From the NCBI GenBank assembly GCA_934725855.1, contig CAKVCL010000030.1, positions 1 through 39,971 of the forward strand: a stretch of 39,971 nucleotides of DNA, read 5' to 3'. Below are positions 1 through 8,450 of this stretch, piece after piece. The notes under the pieces were generated by a model, which was given only the letters and a program-made list of their open reading frames with translations, ran no database searches and was not told the origin of the DNA. This DNA comes from an uncultured Cellulosilyticum sp. (GTDB lineage Bacteria > Bacillota > Clostridia > Lachnospirales > Cellulosilyticaceae). A program made the translations under genes and the position numbers. Each line of letters opens with the position of its first letter. The stretch's first letter is position 1.

Positions 1-55
1 ACCTCCTAAAAATATTTAAAGACAGTATACTTGAAAATCAAGGGAGTGAATAGGC

Positions 56-193
56 GTGCTTGATATGACGCTTACGATTATCGTATTAGATAAAGGAAAG
101 ATTGCAGAAGAAGGAACACATGAGGCGCTTATGGCCAAGGAAGGCATTTATGCTAAGTTGTATAAAACACAGGCAGATTATTATAAATCCTAA
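56..193 (+). pseudogene. Remnant of an ABC transporter ATP-binding protein (C-terminal tail)
   Basis: The frame ending at the TAA at 191-193 encodes about 45 residues that read like the extreme C-terminus of an ABC exporter ATPase: a hydrophobic strand IIVLDKGKI, then EEGTHEALMAKEGIYAKLY. This is the stretch that normally follows the H-loop histidine. Upstream in the same frame there are stop codons at 17-19, 32-34 and 47-49, so Walker A, the signature and Walker B are absent. It cannot be functional. A GTG at 56 with a nearby GGGAG is probably coincidence. Most likely it is the 3' end of a gene lost by deletion, or of a gene whose body lies outside this window and was joined here. Confidence is good for family, low for history. 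Confidence 0.6.
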
Positions 194-309
194 AAAGAGC
201 TAAAATTATAAAAGAATCCCCATTTTCTTACGGTATTAAATCATTATAATCAAAATCAGAAGAATATAGAAAGAGCAGTTATTAAATAAATGGGGAAGGA
301 GCTTTAAAA

Positions 310-819
310 ATGGAACAATTTATTTATCCATCAAGTGTAGGTCAGTGGGGTGTTTTTGAAGTAGAATGTAAAGGAAAAGAGCAAGGAAATCCTTTTGTGG
401 ATTATACCATTACAGGTCATTTTAAAGCAGCTGATTTACATTCTAATATTTTTTCACAATATATTATTTGGGATTACTTGCAGCATAATGACATCAAGGA
501 ACATATTGAGAAAATCAAAAATATATATAAAGAGCAATGTCAAACCATGTTAGGCGCAATGGAAAAGTATTTTCCTAAAGAAGTGAGCTATACTAAACCA
601 ACCGGTGGGATGTTTATTTGGGCAACACTTAGAGAAGGAGAATCTGCTTTGGCACTTTTTGAAAAAGCGAAAGAGCAAAAAGTCGTATTTGTACCTGGTA
701 ATCCTTTTTATACAGATGGCAGACAGGCAAATACAATGAGGCTTAATTACACCAATTCATCTAATGAACGCATTGAAGAAGGCATCATGAGACTTGGAAG
801 ATTACTGAATGCACAATAA
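310..819 (+). pseudogene. Chimeric ORF: DUF5060-like N-terminus joined to the C-terminal part of a PLP aminotransferase
   Basis: The 169-codon ORF has a strong ribosome site (AAGGAG) before the ATG. Residues 1-38 (GQWGVFE, then GNPFVDY) resemble the start of the DUF5060 beta-sandwich found at the N-terminus of some cytosolic glycoside hydrolases. From about K39 (KAADLH onward) the sequence is the C-terminal small domain of a class I/II fold-type I aminotransferase of the 2-aminoadipate/LysN-like kind, with PTGGMFIW, VPGNPFY and MRLNYTN. The cofactor-binding region and the Schiff-base lysine, which should precede residue 39, are missing. The product therefore cannot be an active transaminase and is far shorter than the usual 390-400 residues. 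The join lies near 415-430 and is in frame. It looks like a deletion fusing two unrelated genes, or an assembly join. The two family calls come from motif recognition; the DUF5060 call is the less certain. Confidence 0.65.
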
Positions 820-861
820 AAAGGTAAATACTCAAGGGGAAACTTTAAACAGCGTAGAAGG

Positions 862-879
862 CTAATCAAGTTTGATTAG
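862..879. repeat. Perfect inverted repeat CTAATCAA-N2-TTGATTAG
   Basis: Two 8-bp arms (862-869 and 872-879) are separated by GT. It lies immediately before the terminator at 880. It could be an operator or a cruciform. Nothing in the neighbourhood identifies a binding protein. Confidence 0.4.
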
Positions 880-923
880 AAATCACAAATCAAGAATATG
901 CTTCTTGATTTGTGATTTTTTTA
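880..923 (+). terminator. Intrinsic terminator after the chimeric aminotransferase ORF
   Basis: A 15-bp perfect stem (880-894 with 904-918) and a 9-nt loop are followed by a T-run. It separates the damaged ORF from carB, so carB must have its own promoter between about 924 and 1020. A weak TATAGT at 967-972 is the only candidate I see. Confidence 0.85.
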
Positions 924-1033
924 GTTATTTTTTAGAATATATTTTACTTTGGATGAACATTAAGTGTATAGTGATTAAGAGAAATGAGTAAAAACAAAAT
1001 AGAGAGTAGAAAAATATAGTAGAGGATGAAAAA

Positions 1034-3111
1034 ATGGAAACAAATGGAGTATCTAAAAAAGTCCTAATTATTGGTTCGGGACCGATTATTATTGGTCAGG
1101 CTTGTGAGTTTGATTACTCAGGTACACAAGCTTGTAAAGCGCTTAGAAAATTAGGGTATAAAATCATTTTAGTTAATTCTAATCCAGCAACGATTATGAC
1201 AGACCCTGGTATTGCAGATATGACTTACATTGAACCACTTAATGCCAAGCGTTTAGAAGAAATTATTGCAAAAGAACGTCCCCATTGCTTATTACCTAAT
1301 TTAGGGGGACAATCTGGTTTAAATTTATGTTCTGAGCTTAATCAATTAGGAATATTAGAAAAATACAATGTAGAAGTCATAGGGGTTCAAGTTGATGCTA
1401 TTGAACGTGGAGAAGACCGTATTGAATTTAAAAAGACCATGAATAGTCTTGGAATTGAAATGGCAAGAAGCGAAGTAGCTTATAGTGTAGAGGAAGCTTT
1501 AGCCATTGCGGATAAATTAGGTTATCCCGTTGTCCTTCGTCCAGCTTACACTATGGGAGGCGCTGGCGGTGGCCTTGTTTATAATAAGGAAGAATTAAGC
1601 ACGGTGTGTGCAAGAGGGCTTCAAGCCAGTTTAGTAGGGCAAGTTTTAGTAGAAGAATCTGTTTTGGGTTGGGAAGAATTAGAGCTTGAAGTCGTTCGTG
1701 ATGCCAAAGGCAATATGATTACCGTATGTTTTATTGAAAATATCGACCCACTTGGGGTACATAATGGGGATTCTTTCTGCTCAGCACCTATGCTAACGAT
1801 TTCAGAAGACGTTCAAAAAGAATTACAGCGTCAAGCTTATAAAATTGTAGAGGCCATTGAAGTGATTGGTGGAACCAATGTTCAGTTTGCTCGTCAGACA
1901 GAAACAGGACGTATTATTGTGATTGAAATCAATCCTAGAACCTCTCGTTCATCTGCTTTAGCTTCTAAAGCAACAGGCTTCCAAATTGCACTTGTTTCAG
2001 CCATGTTGGCAACAGGCCTTACATTAGAAGATATTCCATGTGGTAAATATGGGACATTAGACAAGTACAAACCAGATGGAGATTATGTGGTTATCAAATT
2101 TGCAAGATGGGCCTTTGAGAAATTTAAAAATGCTGAAGACAAATTGGGCACACAAATGCGTGCCGTTGGTGAAGTCATGAGTATTGGTAAAACTTATAAA
2201 GAAGCTTTCCAAAAAGCCATTAGAAGTTTGGGAAAGGGACGCTATGGCTTAGGCTTTGCCAAAGATTTCAATAAGAGGAGTAAAGAAGAACTTTTACAAA
2301 TGCTTCATATTCCTACAAGCGAAAGAAAATTTATGATGTATGAAGCGTTAAGAAAAGGGGCAACCGTAGAAGAACTTTACAACTTAACCAAGATTAAACC
2401 ATACTTTATCGAGCAAATGAAAGAGCTTGTGGAAGAAGAAAATCAAATTCTAGAAGCTAAAGGAAAAGAACTGGATGAAAAACTTTTCGCGCAAGCTAAA
2501 AAAGATGGTTTTTCTGATAAATATATCGCAAATTTAAACATCATGGGGTTAAGGAAGCTGTCTTCCCATTTAATATGTTCCCAGAGGTTGACCCACTACT
2601 CGGACCAGAAATGCGTTCGACAGGCGAAGTTTTAGGTATTTCTGATAACTTTGGGGAAGCTTATTATAAAGCACAGGAAGCCACACAAACAAAGATTGCT
2701 TTATCTGGAACGGTACTTATTAGTGTCAATGACCGTGATAAAAAGGAAGTGGTTGAGGTTGCAAAAGGCTTTAAAGAATGTGGCTTTAACATTATTGCCA
2801 CAGGTGGAACCGCTGATTTGTTAAATGAAGCTGGCATAGAAGCGAAGAAGACCTTTAAGCTCAAACAAGGACGTCCTAATATTTTAGATGCCATTACGAA
2901 TAACGAAGTGGATATCGTGATTAATACACCAAATGATAAAGAAGGTGCAGATGATGATAGCTACATTCGTAAGGCCGCTATTCGTAAACGTGTTTTCTAT
3001 GTCACCACGATGGCAGGTGCTAGGGCAACCATAGAAGGTATCAAAGCGGTTAAGAACGGTAAAGGTAAAACGATTAAATCCTTACAAGAGTTCCATAAAG
3101 AAATTCAATAG
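1034..3111 (+). pseudogene. carB: carB with an internal deletion and frameshift (carbamoyl-phosphate synthase large subunit)
   Basis: Frame 1 from ATG 1034 gives about 500 normal CarB residues: the N-terminal ATP-grasp (carboxyphosphate) half with IIGSGPIIIGQACEFDYSG, RPAYTMGG and INPRTSRSSALASKATG, then the oligomerisation region. Near 2535-2548 this frame stops matching CarB and runs out of frame to 2635. From GTT 2548 a different frame resumes CarB at VKEAVFPFN, VDPLLGPEMRSTGEV, then the C-terminal MGS-like allosteric domain (ATGGTADLL) to TAA 3111. About 380 residues of the second ATP-grasp (carbamate-phosphorylating) half are absent; an intact CarB is about 1070 residues. The two pieces also differ in frame, so no full enzyme can be made. 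No carA lies upstream. If real, this strain must supply carbamoyl phosphate another way; an assembly error is the main alternative. Confidence 0.9.
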
Positions 3112-3132
3112 AGATTTCAAAGAAACGATGCA

Positions 3133-3170
3133 AAAACACACCCATTTCACATAAGAAGTGGGTGTGTTTT
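3133..3170. terminator. Bidirectional terminator between carB and mtnN
   Basis: A 12-bp perfect stem, AAAACACACCCA (3133-3144) with its complement (3159-3170), has A- and T-runs on its two sides. It serves the convergent carB (+) and mtnN (-). Confidence 0.85.
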
Positions 3171-3188
3171 GTATGGAGCTATTGGAGC

Positions 3189-3902
3189 CTAAATAAATTC
3201 TTTAAGCATTTCTTGAACTAATGCACTCACATTTTTTGCAGCAAGTGGTAAAAATTCTTCATAAGAAAGTTCGGCACTTCCATCTGCTTTATCAGAAATG
3301 GCACGAAGAATCACATAAGGGACGTTATTTAAATAAGCCACATGAGCAATTGCAGCACCTTCCATTTCAACGGCGTATGGTGCGAAATTTTTTTGAATAT
3401 GAGCTTTTAATTCGCCACCAGCGACAAATTGATCCCCACTTGCAATGCGGCCTTTGAAAAGAGAAACCCCTTCAAAATTTAAATTTTTAGCAGCTGTTTC
3501 TGCTAGAGAGATTAAGTCCTTACTGGCTTCAAAGAAAGTGACACCAAGTCTTGGCACACAGCCAAGAGGATCACCAAATACAGTCGTATCGATATCATGT
3601 TGAACAGCATCTGTAGAAATGACAATATCCCCTTGATTAATATCCGGACAAAGGGTTCCAGCTACCCCTGAGTTAATAAGATAGTCGATTTTAAAGAGGG
3701 TGACCATAAGTTGAGCACATACAGCGGCGTTGACTTTACCAATGCCAGATCGAGCTAAAACGATGGTTTTATCATATAAAGTTCCTTTGTAAAAGGTCAT
3801 GCCTGCTTCTGTTTTGGTTTCACAGATGGTCATAAGTTCTTTTAAGATTTCAACTTCTTCATCCATGGCGCCGATAATACCGATAATTTTTGGGTTTGTC
3901 AT
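3189..3902 (-). CDS. mtnN: 5'-methylthioadenosine/S-adenosylhomocysteine nucleosidase
   Basis: The 237-residue protein starts with MTNPKIIGIIGAMDEE at 3902, eight bases after AAAGGAG. A longer in-frame extension exists but has no ribosome site and would pass through the promoter. The enzyme cleaves the N-glycosidic bond of MTA and SAH, releasing adenine; it belongs to methionine salvage and autoinducer-2 precursor formation in the cytosol. Family marks visible are GAMDEE near the N-terminus (first catalytic glutamate), SGVAG, VEMEGAAIAHV (ribose-binding Met-Glu) and ISDKAD (catalytic aspartate near the C-terminus). Length matches the family. It is transcribed divergently from the secreted 5'-nucleotidase, so two purine-salvage functions share one intergenic region. 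Confidence 0.95.
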   Translation of the reverse strand: MTNPKIIGIIGAMDEEVEILKELMTICETKTEAGMTFYKGTLYDKTIVLARSGIGKVNAAVCAQLMVTLFKIDYLINSGVAGTLCPDINQGDIVISTDAVQHDIDTTVFGDPLGCVPRLGVTFFEASKDLISLAETAAKNLNFEGVSLFKGRIASGDQFVAGGELKAHIQKNFAPYAVEMEGAAIAHVAYLNNVPYVILRAISDKADGSAELSYEEFLPLAAKNVSALVQEMLKEFI

Positions 3903-3942
3903 GCTTTTTTCTCCTTTGTTAAATTCATTAGTTATCAGTCTG

Positions 3943-3971
3943 TTTATAGCATGAATTAAGATGGAAAGCAA
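3943..3971 (-). promoter_or_regulatory. Promoter of mtnN
   Basis: On the minus strand TTGCTT (3966-3971) and TATAAA (3943-3948) are separated by exactly 17 bases, about 40 bases upstream of the start codon. Confidence 0.6.
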
Positions 3972-4007
3972 GAGATAAAAATTAAAGAGAAAGATAAATA
4001 TTTGCAT

Positions 4008-4035
4008 AAAATAATATATAAATTTATATTATTTT
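4008..4035. repeat. A/T-only inverted repeat between mtnN and the 5'-nucleotidase gene
   Basis: Arms of 11 bases (AAAATAATATA at 4008-4018, complement at 4025-4035) flank a 6-base centre. It lies just upstream of the -10 of the nucleotidase gene and behind the mtnN promoter. It could be an operator, or an UP-like A/T tract that happens to be symmetric. Confidence 0.45.
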
Positions 4036-4070
4036 GTACACAAATAGACATATTTTGTTTAAAGAATTTC

Positions 4071-4079
4071 TGCTATAAT
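4071..4079 (+). promoter_or_regulatory. Extended -10 promoter of the 5'-nucleotidase gene
   Basis: The extended -10 TGCTATAAT lies 36 bases before the start codon. A clear -35 is lacking (TATTTT at 4051), which fits an extended -10 promoter. Confidence 0.55.
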
Positions 4080-4114
4080 AAAAATGAATACAAAATATTA
4101 TAGGGGGTTTTGAA

Positions 4115-6001
4115 ATGTTAGCAAAAAGTAAAAAGTTTTTATTCACCTCAGTGATGTCAGCAGCTGTATTTTCAATGACAGCCATGCCAACCTTAGCAGC
4201 AGATGCAAAAGCAGATACTAAAAAGGATGATAAGGCAGATGCAAAGGTTGAAAAAACAGCAGATGATGCTGAAAAAGCAGAAGTAAAAGAAGAAGTAAAA
4301 CCACAAGAAGGAGATATTGTTGTATTATATACAAACGATATTCACTGCGGCATTGAAGAAAAAGATAGCATGGGAATTACTGGTGTAGCAGCTTACAAGG
4401 CTGATATGAAAAAAGCATATGGTGAAGACCAAGTCACATTAGTAGACTGTGGTGATGCCATTCAAGGTTCAGCTATTGGTACTTTATCAAAAGGCAGCTA
4501 CATGGTTGATATCATGAATGCAGTAGGCTATGATTATGCTATTTTTGGTAATCATGAATTCGACTATACCATTCCAGAACTTAAAAAACTTGTTGAAAAA
4601 GCTGAAGCTAAATATTTAGGTTGTAACTTTAAGTACACAGGCAAAGATGCTAAAGCAGATAAGTTAGAAACAGCACCATACGATATTAAAGATTACAATG
4701 GCGTTAAAGTAGCTTATGTAGGAATTAGTACACCAGAAACACTAGTAAAATCAACCCCAACTTACTTTATGGACAAAGACGGTAAATTCGTTTACACATT
4801 TAGCGAAGGCAATGAAGGTAAGGATTTATACAAAGCCGTTCAAACAGCTGTTGATGCAGCTCGTAAAGAAGGCGCTCAGTATGTAGTGGCTTTAGCTCAC
4901 CTTGGTGTGGAAGAAACATCAGCACCTTACCGTTCAACAGATGTTATCGCTAATACAACAGGTATTGATGCGATGCTTGATGGACACTCTCATAGCACCG
5001 TTGAATCAGAAGAAGTTAAAAATGCTAAAGGTGAAACGGTAGTACTTTCTCAAACAGGTACAAAACTTGCTGCACTTGGTCAGTTAGTGATTTCTAAAGA
5101 TGGTAAATTCACAACTAAACTTGTGACAGATTATAAAGAGAAAGATGAGGCAACAAGTAAGGTAGTTGCTAAAATCAATAAAGACCTTGAAGGTGTCCTT
5201 AATGAAGTCGTTGCTAAAGCAGATGTAGAATTAAGTACAGATATAGATGGCGTACGTGCTGTTCGTAATCAAGAAACCGCTCTTGGTGATTTATGTGCAG
5301 ATGCTTACCGTAATGTATCAGGAGCAGATATTGCTTTTGTAAATGGTGGTGGTATCCGTGCAACAATCGCTAAAGGAGATGTAACTTATCAAAATATTAT
5401 TGCGGTTCATCCATATGGCAATGAATTGTGTGTAGTAGAAGCTACAGGTCAAGAAATTTTAGATGCCTTAGAATTAGGTAGCCGTTCTGTTAAAACAGAA
5501 ACAACTGAAACATCAGAAGATGGTAAATTAAATGCTGCTGGTGAAAATGGTGGATTCCTTCAAGTAGCTGGTTTACAATATACAATTGATACGTCTATTC
5601 CTTCTACAGTAAAACTTGATGACAAGAAAATGTTTGTAGAAGTAACAGGTGAGCGTCGTGTGAAAGATGTTAAAGTTTTAAATAAAGAAACAAGTAAATA
5701 TGAAGCAATTAAAGCAGATAAAACTTATACACTTGCTTCTCATAACTATATGCTTAAGAGCATGGGTGATGGTTATACCATGTTTGCAGATAACAAGTAC
5801 TTACAAGATTCAGTAATGCTTGATAATCAAGTGCTTATTACATATATTAAAGATCAATTAAAAGGTGTTATAGGCGAAGAATATGCTAAACCACAAGGCC
5901 GTATTACAATTGAAAGAGCAGCTGCAAAAGAAGAAGTAAAAGCTGATACAAAAGAAGCAACTAAAGAAGCTGCTAAAACAACTGAGAAAAAAGCTGCATA
6001 A
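4115..6001 (+). CDS. Secreted 5'-nucleotidase / 2',3'-cyclic phosphodiesterase-type metallophosphatase (UshA family)
   Basis: The 628-residue exported enzyme removes phosphate from extracellular nucleotides so the nucleoside can be taken up. The N-terminus KSKKFLF, a hydrophobic stretch and an Ala-X-Ala-like site near residue 28 form a signal peptide. The metallophosphatase domain shows NDIHCG, GDAIQGS, GNHEFDY, AHLGVEE and DGHSHS (metal ligands). The C-terminal 5'-nucleotidase domain shows FVNGGGIRA and SMGDGYTMF, the nucleobase-binding loop. Both ends carry Lys/Ala/Asp/Glu-rich low-complexity segments (about residues 29-68 and 600-628), perhaps holding the protein in the wall by charge; there is no LPXTG or SLH domain. 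GGGGG before the ATG is the ribosome site. Precise substrate cannot be read from sequence. Confidence 0.92.
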   Translation: MLAKSKKFLFTSVMSAAVFSMTAMPTLAADAKADTKKDDKADAKVEKTADDAEKAEVKEEVKPQEGDIVVLYTNDIHCGIEEKDSMGITGVAAYKADMKKAYGEDQVTLVDCGDAIQGSAIGTLSKGSYMVDIMNAVGYDYAIFGNHEFDYTIPELKKLVEKAEAKYLGCNFKYTGKDAKADKLETAPYDIKDYNGVKVAYVGISTPETLVKSTPTYFMDKDGKFVYTFSEGNEGKDLYKAVQTAVDAARKEGAQYVVALAHLGVEETSAPYRSTDVIANTTGIDAMLDGHSHSTVESEEVKNAKGETVVLSQTGTKLAALGQLVISKDGKFTTKLVTDYKEKDEATSKVVAKINKDLEGVLNEVVAKADVELSTDIDGVRAVRNQETALGDLCADAYRNVSGADIAFVNGGGIRATIAKGDVTYQNIIAVHPYGNELCVVEATGQEILDALELGSRSVKTETTETSEDGKLNAAGENGGFLQVAGLQYTIDTSIPSTVKLDDKKMFVEVTGERRVKDVKVLNKETSKYEAIKADKTYTLASHNYMLKSMGDGYTMFADNKYLQDSVMLDNQVLITYIKDQLKGVIGEEYAKPQGRITIERAAAKEEVKADTKEATKEAAKTTEKKAA

Positions 6002-6040
6002 TTAAACGTATTCTGAATAGACAATCATTCATATCATAAA

Positions 6041-6081
6041 AATAAGCCATAAATTCTATAAAATGGAATTTATGGCTTATT
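6041..6081. terminator. Bidirectional terminator between convergent genes
   Basis: A 16-bp perfect stem (6041-6056 with 6066-6081) is flanked by A-run and T-run. It serves the nucleotidase gene (+) and the Cthe_2159-type gene (-). Confidence 0.85.
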
Positions 6082-6107
6082 TATTTTGAGGGGGAGTTTA
6101 GTGTGAT

Positions 6108-7811
6108 TTATTTGCTAACTTGAGCGGGCTGCGTAGTTGTCGTTTTAGCTTGAGTTGCAGTAGCTTGTTGAGTTTGAACAGTCTGACTAACGAGATTGGT
6201 AAAGTTTTTACTTGTTTGAGAAAGTACAAAATCTGTGCTTTCTAGTTCACTAGAGTCGGACATACCTTTTGGAGCATTTCCATTGCCATCAGCTACTTGA
6301 TCTTTAGGTGGTGTTGGCATTTCACCATTAGGTGGTGTTGGCTGGCTAAAGTCCGCCATACCTTGTGGTGGTGTTGGATGATTTGTATTTTGTTCACCTT
6401 CAGGAAGTTCTGGCGGCTCGCCATTAAAGCCCTCTGGAGGAACCTCTAAGTCATTAGGCATGCTGCTTTTTGAAAGGGTCATACGGCTATTTGCATTACC
6501 ACCATGTTGAAGCTGAGAGCCTTTGGTGTAAGAAGTAATGGTGCTATAAAATCCATTTTCCTCGGTGCCTTTAATGTCACCACCTTGATAGACATGATAA
6601 GTTCCTTCTTTTAAAGTTGGTGTGCTAAAGACAATGTAGCTATAGTCATTTGGAAAATCAAAAGCAAAGACTGGACTGTCTTTTTCATCTGTAACGGTAA
6701 GCAGTTTATCTGTTTTTTGAGCAAGTTGCAGAAACATAAAAAGCTGCTTAGAATCATCTTCGAGAGAATCATACATATTACCAGCACCAATGACCGTACC
6801 TCCGTTGATGATGGAGCCTTTATCAGAGTCAATACCACCATCCATGCTCTTTGGATTGGCGAGGGAAATAACAGTGCCGCCATTAATGACATTCCAACCA
6901 TTAGAGTCAATGCCATCTCCTTCGGTGCCATTGCCAGCATAGATATTTAAATAACCATCATTCATCGTAAAAACGCTGATGCCATCTTCATTGACATTAA
7001 TCCCATCATCTTTAGATTGGATATTGATTTTACCACCATTAATGGTAAGGTGAAGCTCTGAGTCTAGGCCTTCGTTTTCAGCGTTGATATTTAATACACC
7101 ATTGCCTTTGGTTTCACCATCAATTTCCATACTCATGCGGGAATAAAAGGCACCATCATATTTATGAAGTTTCTTTTCCTCAGTTTGATCTTTTAAAATA
7201 CGTGCGACATAAGAACCATTAATGGTATTCGTTGAGTCATCTGCAAGAATGACACGTGCACCAGCGTTAGTGGTATCGACAGTGCTTGAAGCGGTATCAA
7301 TAGTTGCATCTGCGTCACATTCATAAACTTTATAGAAAAAGACTGCAGGAGCTACGCTACAAGTAATATCTACATTATCTAGTATAAGTGTGACCTTATC
7401 GGAATCTTCTTTTCCAACGTTAACAAATATCTGTCCGTAAGAAAGTTTTCCAGAAATGCGGTATGTACCAGGTTTGGTAATATTAACAACGGTATGTTTT
7501 GCTGCTTCTTCTGCTGAATGCTTGTCTTTATCTGTTCCTTCTCCATAAGGATTACCGCTTGAATAAGTATCTTTATCCTCATAGTAAATGATATCATGGC
7601 TTATATAAACAGCATCACCTGATTTGGTAGAAACTGCACTGCCATCTACGAGTATTTTTTCATCTGAAAGCTCGATGGAGATGGCTTCTTGAGTGATTGT
7701 GTTTTCTTTGGCAGTAGCTGTAATGGACTCAGTAGAAGTTGCTGCCCAAGTAGGGCCAATAGATGAAAGTGCGAGTGTGATGGATAAAGCACCATAAAAG
7801 AATTTCCTCAT
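6108..7811 (-). CDS. Secreted carbohydrate-binding protein, Cthe_2159 type (calcium-dependent beta-helix)
   Basis: The 567-residue secreted protein starts at 7811 after AGGAGG. The signal peptide is the first 23 residues (KFFYGALSITLALSS, cleavage after TWA). The central part shows the repetitive beta-helix pattern of the Cthe_2159 family: GDAVYISHDIIYY, GTYRISGKLS, VTLILDNVDI, INAENEGLDSE, INIQSKDDGINVNEDG, GDGIDSNG and GGIDSDKG, with the regularly spaced Asp/Asn clusters expected for calcium. The family prototype binds cellulose and pectin-like polysaccharides. The last ~130 residues are a Pro-rich region with several near-repeats of PTPPxG, then a Thr/Gln-rich tail with no obvious sorting signal. 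It may display or scaffold substrate at the cell surface. It is monocistronic, followed by a terminator. Confidence 0.85.
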   Translation of the reverse strand: MRKFFYGALSITLALSSIGPTWAATSTESITATAKENTITQEAISIELSDEKILVDGSAVSTKSGDAVYISHDIIYYEDKDTYSSGNPYGEGTDKDKHSAEEAAKHTVVNITKPGTYRISGKLSYGQIFVNVGKEDSDKVTLILDNVDITCSVAPAVFFYKVYECDADATIDTASSTVDTTNAGARVILADDSTNTINGSYVARILKDQTEEKKLHKYDGAFYSRMSMEIDGETKGNGVLNINAENEGLDSELHLTINGGKINIQSKDDGINVNEDGISVFTMNDGYLNIYAGNGTEGDGIDSNGWNVINGGTVISLANPKSMDGGIDSDKGSIINGGTVIGAGNMYDSLEDDSKQLFMFLQLAQKTDKLLTVTDEKDSPVFAFDFPNDYSYIVFSTPTLKEGTYHVYQGGDIKGTEENGFYSTITSYTKGSQLQHGGNANSRMTLSKSSMPNDLEVPPEGFNGEPPELPEGEQNTNHPTPPQGMADFSQPTPPNGEMPTPPKDQVADGNGNAPKGMSDSSELESTDFVLSQTSKNFTNLVSQTVQTQQATATQAKTTTTQPAQVSK

Positions 7812-7958
7812 AAAAAACCTCCTATATGTAATAGTACATCAAGCTGTAAAAGCATTATTTATTATTTGAAGTATAAAGCTATTTTATTGAGGCAAAATGA
7901 TGACGGTATGATAGAAAAGTGATAGTTGTGTGAAAAATAATCAAATTAAGAAAATAAA

Positions 7959-8001
7959 AAGAGAAGCTTCACAAGCTATCTGGGCTTATGAAGCTTCTCT
8001 T
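7959..8001 (-). terminator. Terminator of the yjfB-like gene
   Basis: A 13-bp perfect stem (7959-7971 with 7989-8001) and an inner 4-bp AAGC/GCTT helix are followed on the minus strand by a T-rich run. It isolates the small gene from the Cthe_2159-type gene downstream. Confidence 0.8.
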
Positions 8002-8047
8002 ATAGATAAAATATAAAGTGCAATGGTAGGATTGACTGTTCATATCG

Positions 8048-8239
8048 TTAAATACGCGCATCAAAGTGGCTGCCAAGATGCGGCATAACAGAAAGCTCCA
8101 TAGCTTTCATGTTTTCAATTAAATTTCCGCTGTTTTGCTCCATTGTATTCATCCCTAATTTAGCAACAGCAACTCCTACTGTTGTTTGTAAATCTTGAGT
8201 AGCAAGAGCCGTGCTTAAGCTGGCAATATCCATTTCCAT
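8048..8239 (-). CDS. YjfB-family small protein (putative motility-associated)
   Basis: The 63-residue protein reads MDIASLSTALATQDLQ, then VGVAVAKLGMNTMEQNSGNLIENM. This is the typical pattern of the YjfB family (short, helical, two segments), which in Bacillus is linked to the motility regulon. It has no membrane segment. The start at 8239 follows GGGGGAAG by a normal distance. It is monocistronic with its own strong terminator. Its biochemical role is unknown; presence of two chemoreceptors and CheW in the window fits a motile cell. Confidence 0.75.
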   Translation of the reverse strand: MEMDIASLSTALATQDLQTTVGVAVAKLGMNTMEQNSGNLIENMKAMELSVMPHLGSHFDARI

Positions 8240-8450
8240 AAAACTTCCCCCTTATGAAGTGATTGAATCATTTATGCAAATGATTAACTTAATTTTACAC
8301 AGGATACGAAATAAAGTCAAAAACAAGTACTTTTATGTATTGAACTAAAGAGTATAAAAAAATACATCTTTTGATTTTAAATTGACATTAAATTCGTTAT
8401 AATGATGAAGTAAAATGAAAATAACACTAATAAAAATGGAGGATTATTCG

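Noticed and set aside
1034..3111. Programmed frameshift in carB
   Set aside because: About 380 conserved residues are missing at the frame change, so recoding could not restore the enzyme.
8382..8403. Promoter TTGACA ... TATAAT of cellobiose phosphorylase
   Set aside because: The two hexamers are only 10 bases apart; TATAAT may be a real -10 but not with this -35.
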